A DNA stretch of 64,000 nucleotides from Ruegeria haliotis (GTDB lineage: Bacteria > Pseudomonadota > Alphaproteobacteria > Rhodobacterales > Rhodobacteraceae), in the NCBI RefSeq assembly GCF_013377785.1, contig NZ_JABXWT010000018.1, positions 1 to 64,000 on the forward strand, given 5' to 3'. A program made the position numbers and the translations under genes. Below the pieces are notes generated by a model, which had not been told where the DNA came from, searched no databases, and was given only the letters and a program-made list of their open reading frames with translations. This document shows, piece after piece, positions 1-7,328 of this stretch. Position 1 is the first letter of the stretch; each line of letters opens with the position of its first letter.

Positions 1-275
1 TCGGCCGCCAAGCGCGTCCCGGCTTTCTTGTTGCGCACGACGATGCCCATACTCTGCCAGCTCGTCAGGGCTTCGCGAGCCTTTGCCCGACCAATTCCAA
101 GGCGGCGTGCGATTTCTACTTCCGGCGGCAGACGGTCACCAACTTTCAAACCTTCCGCATCAATCATCTCGGAAAGCGCATCCAGAACATCCCGGCTGGT
201 GCTGCCGGGAGGTAACTCTTTAAGCGAGTTGCCTGCCTCTTCGCTCTGTTCCTGGGGTGGCAAATTTTCTGTCAC
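1..275 (-). CDS. GntR/FadR-family transcriptional regulator, N-terminal part (cut by window edge)
   Basis: Reading the minus strand from a GTG at 275 gives 91 codons open to the window edge. Residues 1-25 look disordered. Residues 27-90 form a GntR-type winged helix: an SRDVLDAL helix, then GDRLPPEVEIARRLGIGR and AREALTSW, the usual recognition-helix layout. The effector domain lies outside the window, so the FadR subfamily is inferred from the DNA-binding domain and from the T-GTC-N-GAC-A operator just upstream. An in-frame stop (TAG) 12 codons upstream limits the start choice, and no ATG lies between. It probably represses itself and perhaps genes outside the window. Confidence 0.8.
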   Translation of the reverse strand, partial: MTENLPPQEQSEEAGNSLKELPPGSTSRDVLDALSEMIDAEGLKVGDRLPPEVEIARRLGIGRAKAREALTSWQSMGIVVRNKKAGTRLAA

Positions 276-318
276 GTGTGGCCGCCCCGAATCAATGTTC
301 TTCCAACACTACACATAA

Positions 319-352
319 TGTCCGACAAAATATACTATAATGTCCGACATTA
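319..352. promoter_or_regulatory. GntR/FadR-type operator pair
   Basis: The sequence TGTCCGACA occurs at 319-327 and again at 341-349. The second copy is extended into a 15-bp palindrome, TAATGTC-C-GACATTA, at 338-352. This matches the T-GTC-N-GAC-A pattern known for FadR-type GntR proteins. It sits 44-77 bp upstream of the GntR start codon, so autoregulation is the simplest reading. Copy spacing is 22 bp, about two helical turns. Confidence 0.7.
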
Positions 353-865
353 TATGAAAAGGATCCTATCAACGGCTGCCAAAACAGTCTTGCTTAGATC
401 AGAACTGAGGTAGAATGGCCCCAGACTGCACGCTTTTTTTGTTTTTGAAAGCTCAATCCCAAAATGGGAGAAATGGTGCGTCCAACTGTACGAAGCTCGT
501 AGGTCGGCACCGCCAAGACCCGACATTCGCCAATTCGACGTGCGCGGCGATGCGGTTTCGCCAGTCCGAAGTTCACCGTAGCCAAAAAATCTGAGAGTGA
601 GCGAATTCACACAAAGCGGGACAAACAAGCTGCTCGCGTTTCCAGAGGCAAAGTCGGCATGCAGCCCTATGCAGTTATCGACCATCTCGCAGCATTACGA
701 TCATGCTGCTTGTCAGAACTGCACCAAGCAACCATTGAATGCGCCGCCAACTAAAGGCGGAACAGGACAATCCCGGCCTGGGCCTGTACAGAGGAAGAAA
801 GTGCGGATAGTTCAAGCTTTGCTCATGCTCGCAGCAAGAACAGAATGGCGACGCAGTGGAATTCG
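353..865. other. intergenic stretch without a convincing gene
   Basis: Several short overlapping reading frames exist on both strands, but none has a ribosome-binding site, recognisable domain or coherent codon use. A weak inverted repeat (CCGCC/GGCGG at 744-760) is present. The reverse complement near 515-530 carries a GCGAATG-CGGG core resembling the degenerate repeats seen in other gaps of this window. Confidence 0.4.
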
Positions 866-1375
866 CTAATCCCGTTTGAGCCCGCGTATCGCGGCGCGCA
901 GCAAAACACGTGAGTAGAGTTTGTGAAAACCCATCAGGGTGCGAAATACAAACCCTATTCCGCCTGCCTTTCCGGTTTGCGCGGGCTTCGGGACAATCGC
1001 AGATCCGAACCACAGCTTTGATGCCCCGCCCTGAGCCGGCTCAACCATCAGCCAGGTTCTTACCCGTCCCTTTTCCACCTTCATCAGCAACTCTTGCTGT
1101 GTACGCTGCACGGTTTTCCAGCAGGCTAGCTGGTCATTTTCCGCCAACGCCAGGGCGGCGACGTCTTTTGCGAACGATGGCTTGAAAGCAGCGAGTGCCA
1201 GCAATGCGCGCTCGATCCGGAAGACGGGTGAGTCAAACATCGCCATGATGTATTCGCTCGGCGATGGAACGAAACCCACGTGCGCCACAAATGCATCTGC
1301 GTGATAACCCGGCCTTTTTGCAAACTGATGCAATAGACTGCCTTCGGGAATGCTGTGTTCTTCAACCTGTCTCAC
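866..1375 (-). CDS. conserved uncharacterised protein, possibly SRPBCC-like
   Basis: This 169-residue soluble protein has no signal peptide or membrane segment. Visible features are HADAFVAHV near residue 25, a run of aromatic and arginine residues around 50, the stretch VRTWLMVEP near 105, LWFGSAIVP near 122, and a basic C-terminal helix (HKLYSRVLLRAAIRGLK). I recall similar uncharacterised proteins beside regulators, with a possible SRPBCC/START-like fold, but cannot name a family with confidence. Its GTG start overlaps the TetR stop (GTGA), so it is translationally coupled as third gene of a three-gene operon. Function unknown. Confidence 0.7.
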   Translation of the reverse strand: MRQVEEHSIPEGSLLHQFAKRPGYHADAFVAHVGFVPSPSEYIMAMFDSPVFRIERALLALAAFKPSFAKDVAALALAENDQLACWKTVQRTQQELLMKVEKGRVRTWLMVEPAQGGASKLWFGSAIVPKPAQTGKAGGIGFVFRTLMGFHKLYSRVLLRAAIRGLKRD

Positions 1376-1917
1376 TCGACCCGCGTCCTTTTTAGATATG
1401 CTGCCACGAGACTGTCGAACGCGACACCCAGCTTTTTACCTTGCGCCGGCAGATCATTCTGCCAGAGCATCTGTGTCCCGACAAACGCTGCATACTCCAG
1501 TTCAGCCAGAACCCGCGCGCTTGCTGCCTCAATCGCGGCGGATTGCGCATGAAGGCTGGCTAGAAAGCCAATGCGCTTCTCATCTATCGCTGCAAGCTTG
1601 GTTCCGACCATCCGGTTCTGGTAGCCAAACAGGCGCATGGCGATTTCGATCCGATGATCCAGATCCATGACCAGTATATTCAATTGCTCGGCCTGCGCCC
1701 CGGACGCGGCCATTACGTCGTCTGTGTGTGTCTTTTCCCAATAGGCGATCAGATCGGCTACAAATGCCGCGTGATCCTTGAAGTGAAAGTAGAACGCCCC
1801 TGTAGTGCGACCCTGTGCCTTGCACAGGTTTGCGAGTTTCACCCCATCCGGGCCAAGTTGGGCAACCTGCTCCAGCCCGGCTTTCAGCCAGTCTTCTTTT
1901 GAAAACCGCACAGCCAT
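1372..1917 (-). CDS. TetR/AcrR-family transcriptional regulator
   Basis: A 181-residue protein with an N-terminal TetR helix-turn-helix: FSKEDWLKAGLEQVAQLGPDGVKLANL followed by TTGAFYFHFKD, the typical recognition helix plus Y-HF-D segment (residues 5-50). The C-terminal two thirds are helical and ligand-binding in this family. I chose ATG 1917, which overlaps the preceding stop as TAATG; an extension to 1968 is possible but would run into the upstream gene. Together with the membrane protein and the downstream unknown protein it forms a tightly coupled operon, so it probably regulates its own transcript. Confidence 0.85.
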   Translation of the reverse strand: MAVRFSKEDWLKAGLEQVAQLGPDGVKLANLCKAQGRTTGAFYFHFKDHAAFVADLIAYWEKTHTDDVMAASGAQAEQLNILVMDLDHRIEIAMRLFGYQNRMVGTKLAAIDEKRIGFLASLHAQSAAIEAASARVLAELEYAAFVGTQMLWQNDLPAQGKKLGVAFDSLVAAYLKRTRVE

Positions 1918-2294
1918 TAGAAAAGGCTTCCCCAAAACCCAAAGATCGCAATGGGGACAAACAACCACCCTTGCGGCAGTTCGGTGAATGTTAGATCAGC
2001 CTTCGAAAACTGCCGCAGGCCTATGCCCCAAAGGGCAAAGAGTGTGGCCATAATACTGCCCATAAAGGCAAGATCATTGCTTCCGCCCCAAAGAGCGGGC
2101 CACAGGAACAATAGACTCATCAGACCAAGGCTGATCGAGACAAGATGCCAGCAGTAATACGCCACGTATTTGGGCTGCTTTTCCAGATCGCCTGCAGCCA
2201 GCAACGGGCGCGCCACCTCAGGCCCGCCCATGAAAACGTGGATGAGGGTAATGATGGCGGACAGGCCGCCGGCTGCAAGAATGGGATATGCCAT
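1917..2294 (-). CDS. small integral membrane protein of unknown function
   Basis: A 125-residue protein with four likely transmembrane helices: residues 2-24 (ILAAGGLSAIITLIHVFMGG), 45-68, 73-95 and 105-125. Short polar loops carry EVARPLLAAGDLEKQPKY between helices 1 and 2. There is no signal-peptide cleavage site; helix 1 probably acts as a signal anchor. It is the first gene of the operon, its stop overlaps the TetR start (TAATG), and an imperfect operator-like repeat lies upstream. The layout resembles small membrane proteins controlled by a linked TetR, but the role is not known. Confidence 0.75.
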   Translation of the reverse strand: MAYPILAAGGLSAIITLIHVFMGGPEVARPLLAAGDLEKQPKYVAYYCWHLVSISLGLMSLLFLWPALWGGSNDLAFMGSIMATLFALWGIGLRQFSKADLTFTELPQGWLFVPIAIFGFWGSLF

Positions 2295-2333
2295 GGCAAA
2301 CGCCTCTGAAATTCAACTTCGAACCTCCATAAC

Positions 2334-2352
2334 CTAACTTATGTTTTGTTAG
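2334..2352. promoter_or_regulatory. inverted repeat upstream of the membrane protein/TetR operon
   Basis: CTAAC (2334-2338) and GTTAG (2348-2352) form an inverted repeat with a 9-bp AT-rich spacer, 40 bp upstream of the first start codon of the operon. The position suits a TetR operator, but the arms are only 5 bp, so this is tentative. Confidence 0.3.
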
Positions 2353-2541
2353 AAAGTGTAAATCTTCGCATCAATATGGTAAGCTCAATGCGGCAGTCAG
2401 ATAGCCAAACGACCAAAAAGTGTAGCGTTTACAGTTAACGGCAACTCTCGCTCATCAAGTAACGGCCCATAGATGCCATTTGTCACTCTGACAATGTCGA
2501 AATGCAGCTTCTTCGAAGCAGACGCAGGAAAGCCGCATTGA

Positions 2542-3723
2542 CTACGGAACCCGGGCGACCCACCATGCTGATATGGGTACTGCCAGAATGAGGAGTGCCA
2601 GAAACAAGAATGCGGTTGAGAGTGAGGAGGCATCCGAAATAAAGCCAATCATGGCAGGCCCCAGGAGAATTCCCGCGTAACCGGTTGTTGTCACCGCAGC
2701 AATGGCGATGCCAGGTGGCATTACCTTCTGCCGACCCGCGGCGCTGAACAGTACTGGCACAAGGTTCGCTGCACCCAGCCCGATCAGAACAAATCCAAAA
2801 AAAGCGGCTGGTACAAACGATGCGAATAAAACGGTCGTGATCCCCGCCATTGTGATCAATCCGCCCAGAACGAGAGTTGCGAACCCACCGATCCTGCTGA
2901 CCAGACGATCCCCGGTGAGACGGGCAGCAAGCATCGCAACTGAAAAAAGGATGTAGCCGACACCGGCGTTTTCTGCGGAGGCGAGGTCTCTGTCGATGAT
3001 CAGCAGCGCTCCCCAATCCAGTACCGCGCCTTCGACCAGAAAGATGATGCCTGCGAGAACCGCCAAAAGGAGAACGATGCCCCGAGGAAAGGCAGATGGT
3101 TCGGGCTCTTTCCCCGCTACATTCAGAAACCTGGATCGGGCAGCCAACATTGCAACAAGCGCAGTTGCGGCGCCAAATGACGCGCAGACGGTCGCCGGTA
3201 CGGAAAAGGACAAGAGTACCGTAATCAATCCGGCCCCAAAGAAGCCACCGATGCTCCAGTGAGCGTGGAAATTCGACATCAGCGGCCGTTTCTCCTGGTC
3301 TTCAACTTCTGCTCCATGGACATTCATGGCCACATCGATCGTCCCAAGGAACGCGCCAAAACCAAACAGCCCGGCCCCCAGCGCCCAAGGTGTCTCCGCC
3401 AGTGCCAAAAGAGGCAGCATAGCGGTCAATCCGAAACCGCCCAGAAGGATCAATGGCCGCGCCCCACGACGCGCAGAGATCACACCAGTCGCAGGCATCG
3501 CGATGATCGAGCCGAGTCCGAGACAGAGCAGCAAGATCCCAAACCCCGCCTTGTCGGCCCCGACGTTCGCCTTGAAGAAGGGAAACAAAGGCGCGCAGCA
3601 GGCCATTGCGAAGCCTGCAGCAAAAAATGCGAGGCGTGTCGCCAGACGCGCTGGAGCGGTCGCCGAGAAATTCGGCGTGATGGGCGGGGTTACCGGATTC
3701 CCGCTGTCTGTAGTCAGTGTCAT
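2542..3723 (-). CDS. MFS transporter (YbjJ-like)
   Basis: A 393-residue protein with about twelve hydrophobic segments and no cleavable signal. Cytoplasmic loop 2-3 has the MFS-type basic motif (ISARRGARP, near residue 85). A conserved-looking NFHAHWSIGGFFGA motif near residue 150, after helix 4, is typical of the YbjJ/YttB group of MFS proteins, whose substrates are mostly unknown. Its ATG overlaps the DeoR-family stop (ATGA), so the two are co-translated and the DeoR protein is likely its regulator. A sugar or sugar-acid substrate is plausible from the DeoR pairing but is not shown by the sequence. Confidence 0.85.
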   Translation of the reverse strand: MTLTTDSGNPVTPPITPNFSATAPARLATRLAFFAAGFAMACCAPLFPFFKANVGADKAGFGILLLCLGLGSIIAMPATGVISARRGARPLILLGGFGLTAMLPLLALAETPWALGAGLFGFGAFLGTIDVAMNVHGAEVEDQEKRPLMSNFHAHWSIGGFFGAGLITVLLSFSVPATVCASFGAATALVAMLAARSRFLNVAGKEPEPSAFPRGIVLLLAVLAGIIFLVEGAVLDWGALLIIDRDLASAENAGVGYILFSVAMLAARLTGDRLVSRIGGFATLVLGGLITMAGITTVLFASFVPAAFFGFVLIGLGAANLVPVLFSAAGRQKVMPPGIAIAAVTTTGYAGILLGPAMIGFISDASSLSTAFLFLALLILAVPISAWWVARVP

Positions 3724-4478
3724 GTATTCAGGACCAGTCTCGTAGTGGCGAGCCGCAAGGTGCTGGCAGCATCAGGAGCGGCATCTGAGACAATCGCGTC
3801 AATCTCTGCCAGAGCAAGCGTGTGATGGCGAGCTCGTCGCCCGATTTTCGTACTTTCTGTGACGACGATTGTACGGGCGGCCGCATTGTGCATCGCTCGT
3901 TTCATTTGCGCTTCGTCATGGTCGTCGGAACTAAGGCCAAATTCCCGATCGAGTCCGCAGGCTCCCAGAACGGCGATGTCCGCCGAGACGCCTGCAACGC
4001 GATCCAATACGTTTTCGCCTGTTGCGATCCCACCCTGCGGGCGCAGAGTGCCACCGAGCAAGAAGACGGCGATCCCATTGTTTTGGCAGGCAATAGCGAC
4101 CCACGGCGATGGCGTGATCACCATTCGTCGGTCCTGTGCAGGCAGGTTTTCCACGACGCCCAACACCGTGCTCCCCCCGTCCAAAAGGAGCGTTTGCGCA
4201 TTACCAATTTCCCGCACAGCTGCTTTGATCATGCCCGGATTTACCGGGGCACCTTCCGCAAGCCGAGTGTGCAAGGGCGCTGCGGGTGGCGCGACCGGGA
4301 TCGCTCCGCCGCGCACGCGCTGCGCCTTGCCGTTTGCCTCTAGCGCGAGAATGTCGCGACGGATCGTATCAACCGATACCCTGTATTCATGCGCTGCGTC
4401 GGCGGCCACGATTTGGTGACCATCGCTCAAACGCGCGGCAAGCTCCGCCTGTCTTGTGTCTGGTATATTCAGCTCCAT
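3720..4478 (-). CDS. DeoR/GlpR-family transcriptional regulator
   Basis: A 252-residue regulator. Residues 1-58 form the DeoR helix-turn-helix, including RQAELAARLSDG, YRVSVDTIRRDILALEANGKAQRVRGGA, which is the family signature. The C-terminal DeoRC sugar-phosphate sensor has LLLDGGSTVLGV near 105, VAIACQNNGIAVFLLGGTLRP near 140, and a D--AQ-KRAM segment near 195. I chose the ATG at 4478, which has GGGAA seven bases upstream; an ATG at 4502 lacks a good site. It is the first gene of a two-gene operon with the MFS transporter and probably responds to a phosphorylated sugar. Confidence 0.85.
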   Translation of the reverse strand: MELNIPDTRQAELAARLSDGHQIVAADAAHEYRVSVDTIRRDILALEANGKAQRVRGGAIPVAPPAAPLHTRLAEGAPVNPGMIKAAVREIGNAQTLLLDGGSTVLGVVENLPAQDRRMVITPSPWVAIACQNNGIAVFLLGGTLRPQGGIATGENVLDRVAGVSADIAVLGACGLDREFGLSSDDHDEAQMKRAMHNAAARTIVVTESTKIGRRARHHTLALAEIDAIVSDAAPDAASTLRLATTRLVLNT

Positions 4479-4563
4479 GCAAATTCCCGCAAAATATTGC
4501 ATGAAACTGCATAATGTGATCCTCTGATTTAGTCAACATGCTAGCTGGATAAGGTAATCGGAA

Positions 4564-4944
4564 ATGAAACTGACGCATTTGGCAGTTTGGACTCGGGATC
4601 TGGAAGAGGCGGCTGCATTCTGGCGAGACTATTTCGATGCGGAGGTCGCTGAGCGCTACGACAGCGACAACAGGTCAGGCTTCGCCTCGCGTTTCGTACA
4701 GATCCCAGGCAACGATACGTGTATTGAGATCATGGAAGGCCCTTGGGTCACTCCACATCCCGGCGAAGCTTGCGGGTGGGCGCATATCGCGTTTTCTGTC
4801 GGCACAAATGAACGGGTCGACGCAATTGCAGATCGATTTCGCCTTGACGGGTTGCTTGTGTCCGAACCACGGCGAACGGGAGATGGCTACTACGAAGCCG
4901 TCGTTCGCTCACCTGACGGCACATTGATAGAAATCGTTGAGTAG
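4564..4944 (+). CDS. VOC-family (glyoxalase/bleomycin-resistance fold) protein
   Basis: A 126-residue protein, one pair of beta-alpha-beta-beta-beta modules. The N-terminus MKLTHLAVWTRDLEEAAAFWRDYF and the C-terminus SPDGTLIEIVE are the classic start and end of VOC proteins. His5, a mid-protein CIEIME glutamate, His in AHIAFSV and Glu in TLIEIVE are placed as metal ligands. It faces the DeoR-MFS operon divergently. The specific reaction (lyase, dioxygenase or resistance) cannot be told. Confidence 0.8.
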   Translation: MKLTHLAVWTRDLEEAAAFWRDYFDAEVAERYDSDNRSGFASRFVQIPGNDTCIEIMEGPWVTPHPGEACGWAHIAFSVGTNERVDAIADRFRLDGLLVSEPRRTGDGYYEAVVRSPDGTLIEIVE

Positions 4945-5046
4945 ACTGCCCTTTCGTGTGCACGGCCAAATCCTTGTGACCATTTATGAATCTGGCTCTG
5001 AGCAGCCGTGTCAGAAACGGACCAAAGCCACCGTTCATCCTCGGGT

Positions 5047-5093
5047 CGCAATGCTGCGGTCGCAGCCCGCTTTCCGGACATTCGCTGCAGAAG
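5047..5093. repeat. dispersed degenerate intergenic repeat, copy 1
   Basis: The stretch reading ATGCTGCGGTCGCAGCCCGC onward aligns closely with 49928-49972 (ATGCCGCGGTTGCAGCCCAC), sharing order and spacing through a GG-CATTCGC--CAGAA end. It lies in the non-coding gap between the VOC gene and the TetR gene. The two copies are degenerate, so this is an old repeat rather than a recent insertion. Confidence 0.5.
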
Positions 5094-5170
5094 CGAAGAC
5101 ACAACCCCATGTCGATTTCCACGTCTTTTGGGTTGTTCTGGCGCGCGCCATTGATGCGCAAGTTTTCATA

Positions 5171-5743
5171 TCACACCGCCGAGCGATCACCCACTGCTTG
5201 ACCAAGAATCCAGTCAATACCCCGCAGAAAGCCATCTATTGTCAGGGGATTATCTTCTCCGCTGGAGGCAGAGAGTACAAACCCATGTGCGTAGTCGATC
5301 AGCACATGAACAAGAACGTCACCGCCATCGCTGTTCTCAAGATGGTCCGTGCTGGCCTTTAATTCCACAGCCACATTTATGAGGTCCGCGCTCATGAGTG
5401 TCACATCGTCCAGGATTGCACGGAGTAGATTGGCGTTCTTCAAAGCGTACCCATAGTAAGTCGCCATAATGCCGCGGGCGCGTTTGACCGGAGTGCCTCC
5501 ATCCACACCATCCAGGACCCCTGCAAATGCAAGTTCTACCAGATCGGACAAAAGCCGTTTCTTACTACCTGCGTGATAGGTCACGGCCATCGGAGTGACG
5601 CCAAGCTGATCGGCAAGTATGCGAAACGATAGCGCGTAAACACCTTTGCTTTGGACGATCGGCAATGCGGCCTGCAGGATCATTTGTTTCGAAAGGCGCT
5701 GCTCGGTCTTCGGCGGCCGCCCTGGTGGAGAAGCTTTCGTCAC
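5171..5743 (-). CDS. TetR-family transcriptional regulator
   Basis: A 190-residue protein with basic N-terminus (GRPPKTEQRLSK), then a TetR helix-turn-helix: QMILQAALPIVQSKGVYALSFRILADQLGV and TPMAVTYHAGSKKRLLSDLVE (residues 19-68). The C-terminal half resembles the TetR C-terminal domain of the TetR-class proteins (LLRAILDD, LIDYAHGFVLSA). GTG at 5743 overlaps the stop of the upstream reductase gene (GTGA), indicating coupled translation and probable feedback on that gene. Confidence 0.85.
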   Translation of the reverse strand: MTKASPPGRPPKTEQRLSKQMILQAALPIVQSKGVYALSFRILADQLGVTPMAVTYHAGSKKRLLSDLVELAFAGVLDGVDGGTPVKRARGIMATYYGYALKNANLLRAILDDVTLMSADLINVAVELKASTDHLENSDGGDVLVHVLIDYAHGFVLSASSGEDNPLTIDGFLRGIDWILGQAVGDRSAV

Positions 5744-6279
5744 GTGGTTCTCAGCTTGTATTCGAGATCCACCAAACCGGAGGGAAAGTTGTTGACCGAA
5801 ACCAGTTCCAGATCAACGTCACCTTGTGTCTCACCAAATAACCGGATTCCGTCACCAATGAGGATGGGAACCAAGGTTATCCGCATGTCCTCAACCATCC
5901 CGGCTTTCAGGAAGGAACGAATGATGGCACCGCCATCCACATAGACGCGATTGAAGCCTCGCGCGTCAAAGTTCTTCATCAAATCCGCGGGTGCTTTGTC
6001 TGAAACCTCTAACTTATCGCGTAGGTCTTCAGGGATGTCGTTGGCTGTCATCGAGCGACTGAGAACCACAACAGGTTTTGTGTAAGGCCATTCTCCGAAG
6101 TCCCGAACCGTCCGATACGAACCAGAACCCATCACGATTACATCGACACCGTCCTGAAAGGCCACAAACCCGTGATCTTCATCCTTGGTCGGTTGCTTTT
6201 CCAACCAATCGAGCCGGTGGTCAGGCCGTGCAACAAAGCCGTCTAGGCTCATCGCCATCATGATATGTCCAGTAGGCAT
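5740..6279 (-). CDS. dihydrofolate-reductase-like / RibD C-terminal domain reductase
   Basis: A 179-residue member of the DHFR/RibD-C superfamily. It begins GHIMMAMSLDGFVARPD, has the MGSGSYRTV segment near residue 55, PVVVLSRS near 75, VYVDGGAIIRSFLKAGMVEDMRITLVPILIGDGIRLF near 120-155 and ends with a beta strand (LVDLEYKLR), all characteristic of small NADPH-dependent reductases of this group. The substrate is not predictable. ATG 6279 is preceded by AAGGAGAC; the longer frame to 6351 has no site. It is followed by, and coupled to, a TetR gene. Confidence 0.85.
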   Translation of the reverse strand: MPTGHIMMAMSLDGFVARPDHRLDWLEKQPTKDEDHGFVAFQDGVDVIVMGSGSYRTVRDFGEWPYTKPVVVLSRSMTANDIPEDLRDKLEVSDKAPADLMKNFDARGFNRVYVDGGAIIRSFLKAGMVEDMRITLVPILIGDGIRLFGETQGDVDLELVSVNNFPSGLVDLEYKLRTT

Positions 6280-6353
6280 CGTCCGGGTCTCCTTCAATTT
6301 ATTTATACAGCATATAATTTTGATCCTGAAAATGTTCAAGAGAGGGGTCATTG

Positions 6354-7232
6354 TCAGGATTGACCCTGAATCCAGTCAGCGAAGGCCTGCACTGCTCCGG
6401 TCGAAACGGCGCTATGCGGTTGAACCAAAAAATAGCCGTAGTCCGGCAGAGCGGTAATGGACAGACGATGAAGTTTGCCCGCCGCCAACTCATCGCTCAC
6501 CAGATCATCCATGAGCGCCGCCCCCTGGCCATTGATCACCGCCTGCACCCGCACATTGGGATCGGGTACAATCAATACGTCGCGTCGCACTTGCGGCGGC
6601 AGATTGGCAATGTCCAACCAATCAGACCAGGCGTTGCTGTCTTCGCGATCGTGTAGCAACGTTAAGTCAGTGAGTGCTGTCCTGATGCCCAGTCTTTCCA
6701 CGTCTCCCGCAACATCAACGTTGCCGACAGGAAAGGGCGGCATGGGCATGAAAGGAGTCACGGTGCCGTCACTCCATTTCCCGTTGCCCCACCTGATTGC
6801 AAGATCCACATCCTGCATCTCATGCTCCGAGAACTCGATCATCGGTTGAATGCGAAGCTGCACGTCCGGGTGGCTTTGCATAAATGACATCAGGCGTGGC
6901 GACAGCCAGCGTGCAGCGAAATAGGTCGAGACCCCAACAGTCAAAGAGCGCGTTGAGATCCCCTTCAACGACTGAATTCCGGTTTCGATTTCTTCGTATC
7001 GGGTCTGGCAGATGGCGAGCAGTTTTAGTCCTTCGCCGGTGAGTGTGACACCGCGCGTTGTGCGCTGGAACAGGATCATCCCCAGATCGGCCTCAAGCGT
7101 TTTGATCTGATAACTGATCGCGCCCTTTGTCATATTAAGAGCCGACGCCGACGTCGAAAAGCTGGAGTAGCGGGCGATCTCGGCAAATAGCCTGAGCAAG
7201 TCATGGTGATGAAAGCGGGCAGTCATAGGCAT
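6354..7232 (-). CDS. LysR-family transcriptional regulator (GcvA-like)
   Basis: A 292-residue LysR protein. The DNA-binding domain covers residues 8-68 (LLRLFAEIARYSSFSTSASALNMTKGAISYQIKTLEADLGMILFQR), and the effector domain follows with ADLAIRWG-type sequence (VDLAIRWGNGKW) typical of the GcvA/glycine-cleavage regulator group. ATG 7232 or ATG 7226 are both possible; no good ribosome site separates them. It is divergent from the MttB-like gene, 97 bp away, with a palindrome between, so it is the likely regulator of the demethylation operon. Confidence 0.88.
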   Translation of the reverse strand: MPMTARFHHHDLLRLFAEIARYSSFSTSASALNMTKGAISYQIKTLEADLGMILFQRTTRGVTLTGEGLKLLAICQTRYEEIETGIQSLKGISTRSLTVGVSTYFAARWLSPRLMSFMQSHPDVQLRIQPMIEFSEHEMQDVDLAIRWGNGKWSDGTVTPFMPMPPFPVGNVDVAGDVERLGIRTALTDLTLLHDREDSNAWSDWLDIANLPPQVRRDVLIVPDPNVRVQAVINGQGAALMDDLVSDELAAGKLHRLSITALPDYGYFLVQPHSAVSTGAVQAFADWIQGQS

Positions 7233-7262
7233 AGCGTATAAAATATTTGCACGCTGCGAAAA

Positions 7263-7278
7263 GAAAATTTCGATTTTC
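7263..7278. promoter_or_regulatory. inverted repeat in the LysR/MttB divergent promoter
   Basis: GAAAAT-TTCG-ATTTTC is a 6-bp-arm palindrome lying 31 bp upstream of the LysR start and 51 bp upstream of the MttB-like start. Size and position fit a LysR recognition site. Confidence 0.4.
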
Positions 7279-7328
7279 AAACAAATTTCTAGGGTCGAAA
7301 ATCACGTTCAAGCTCGAGAAGCGAAGAG

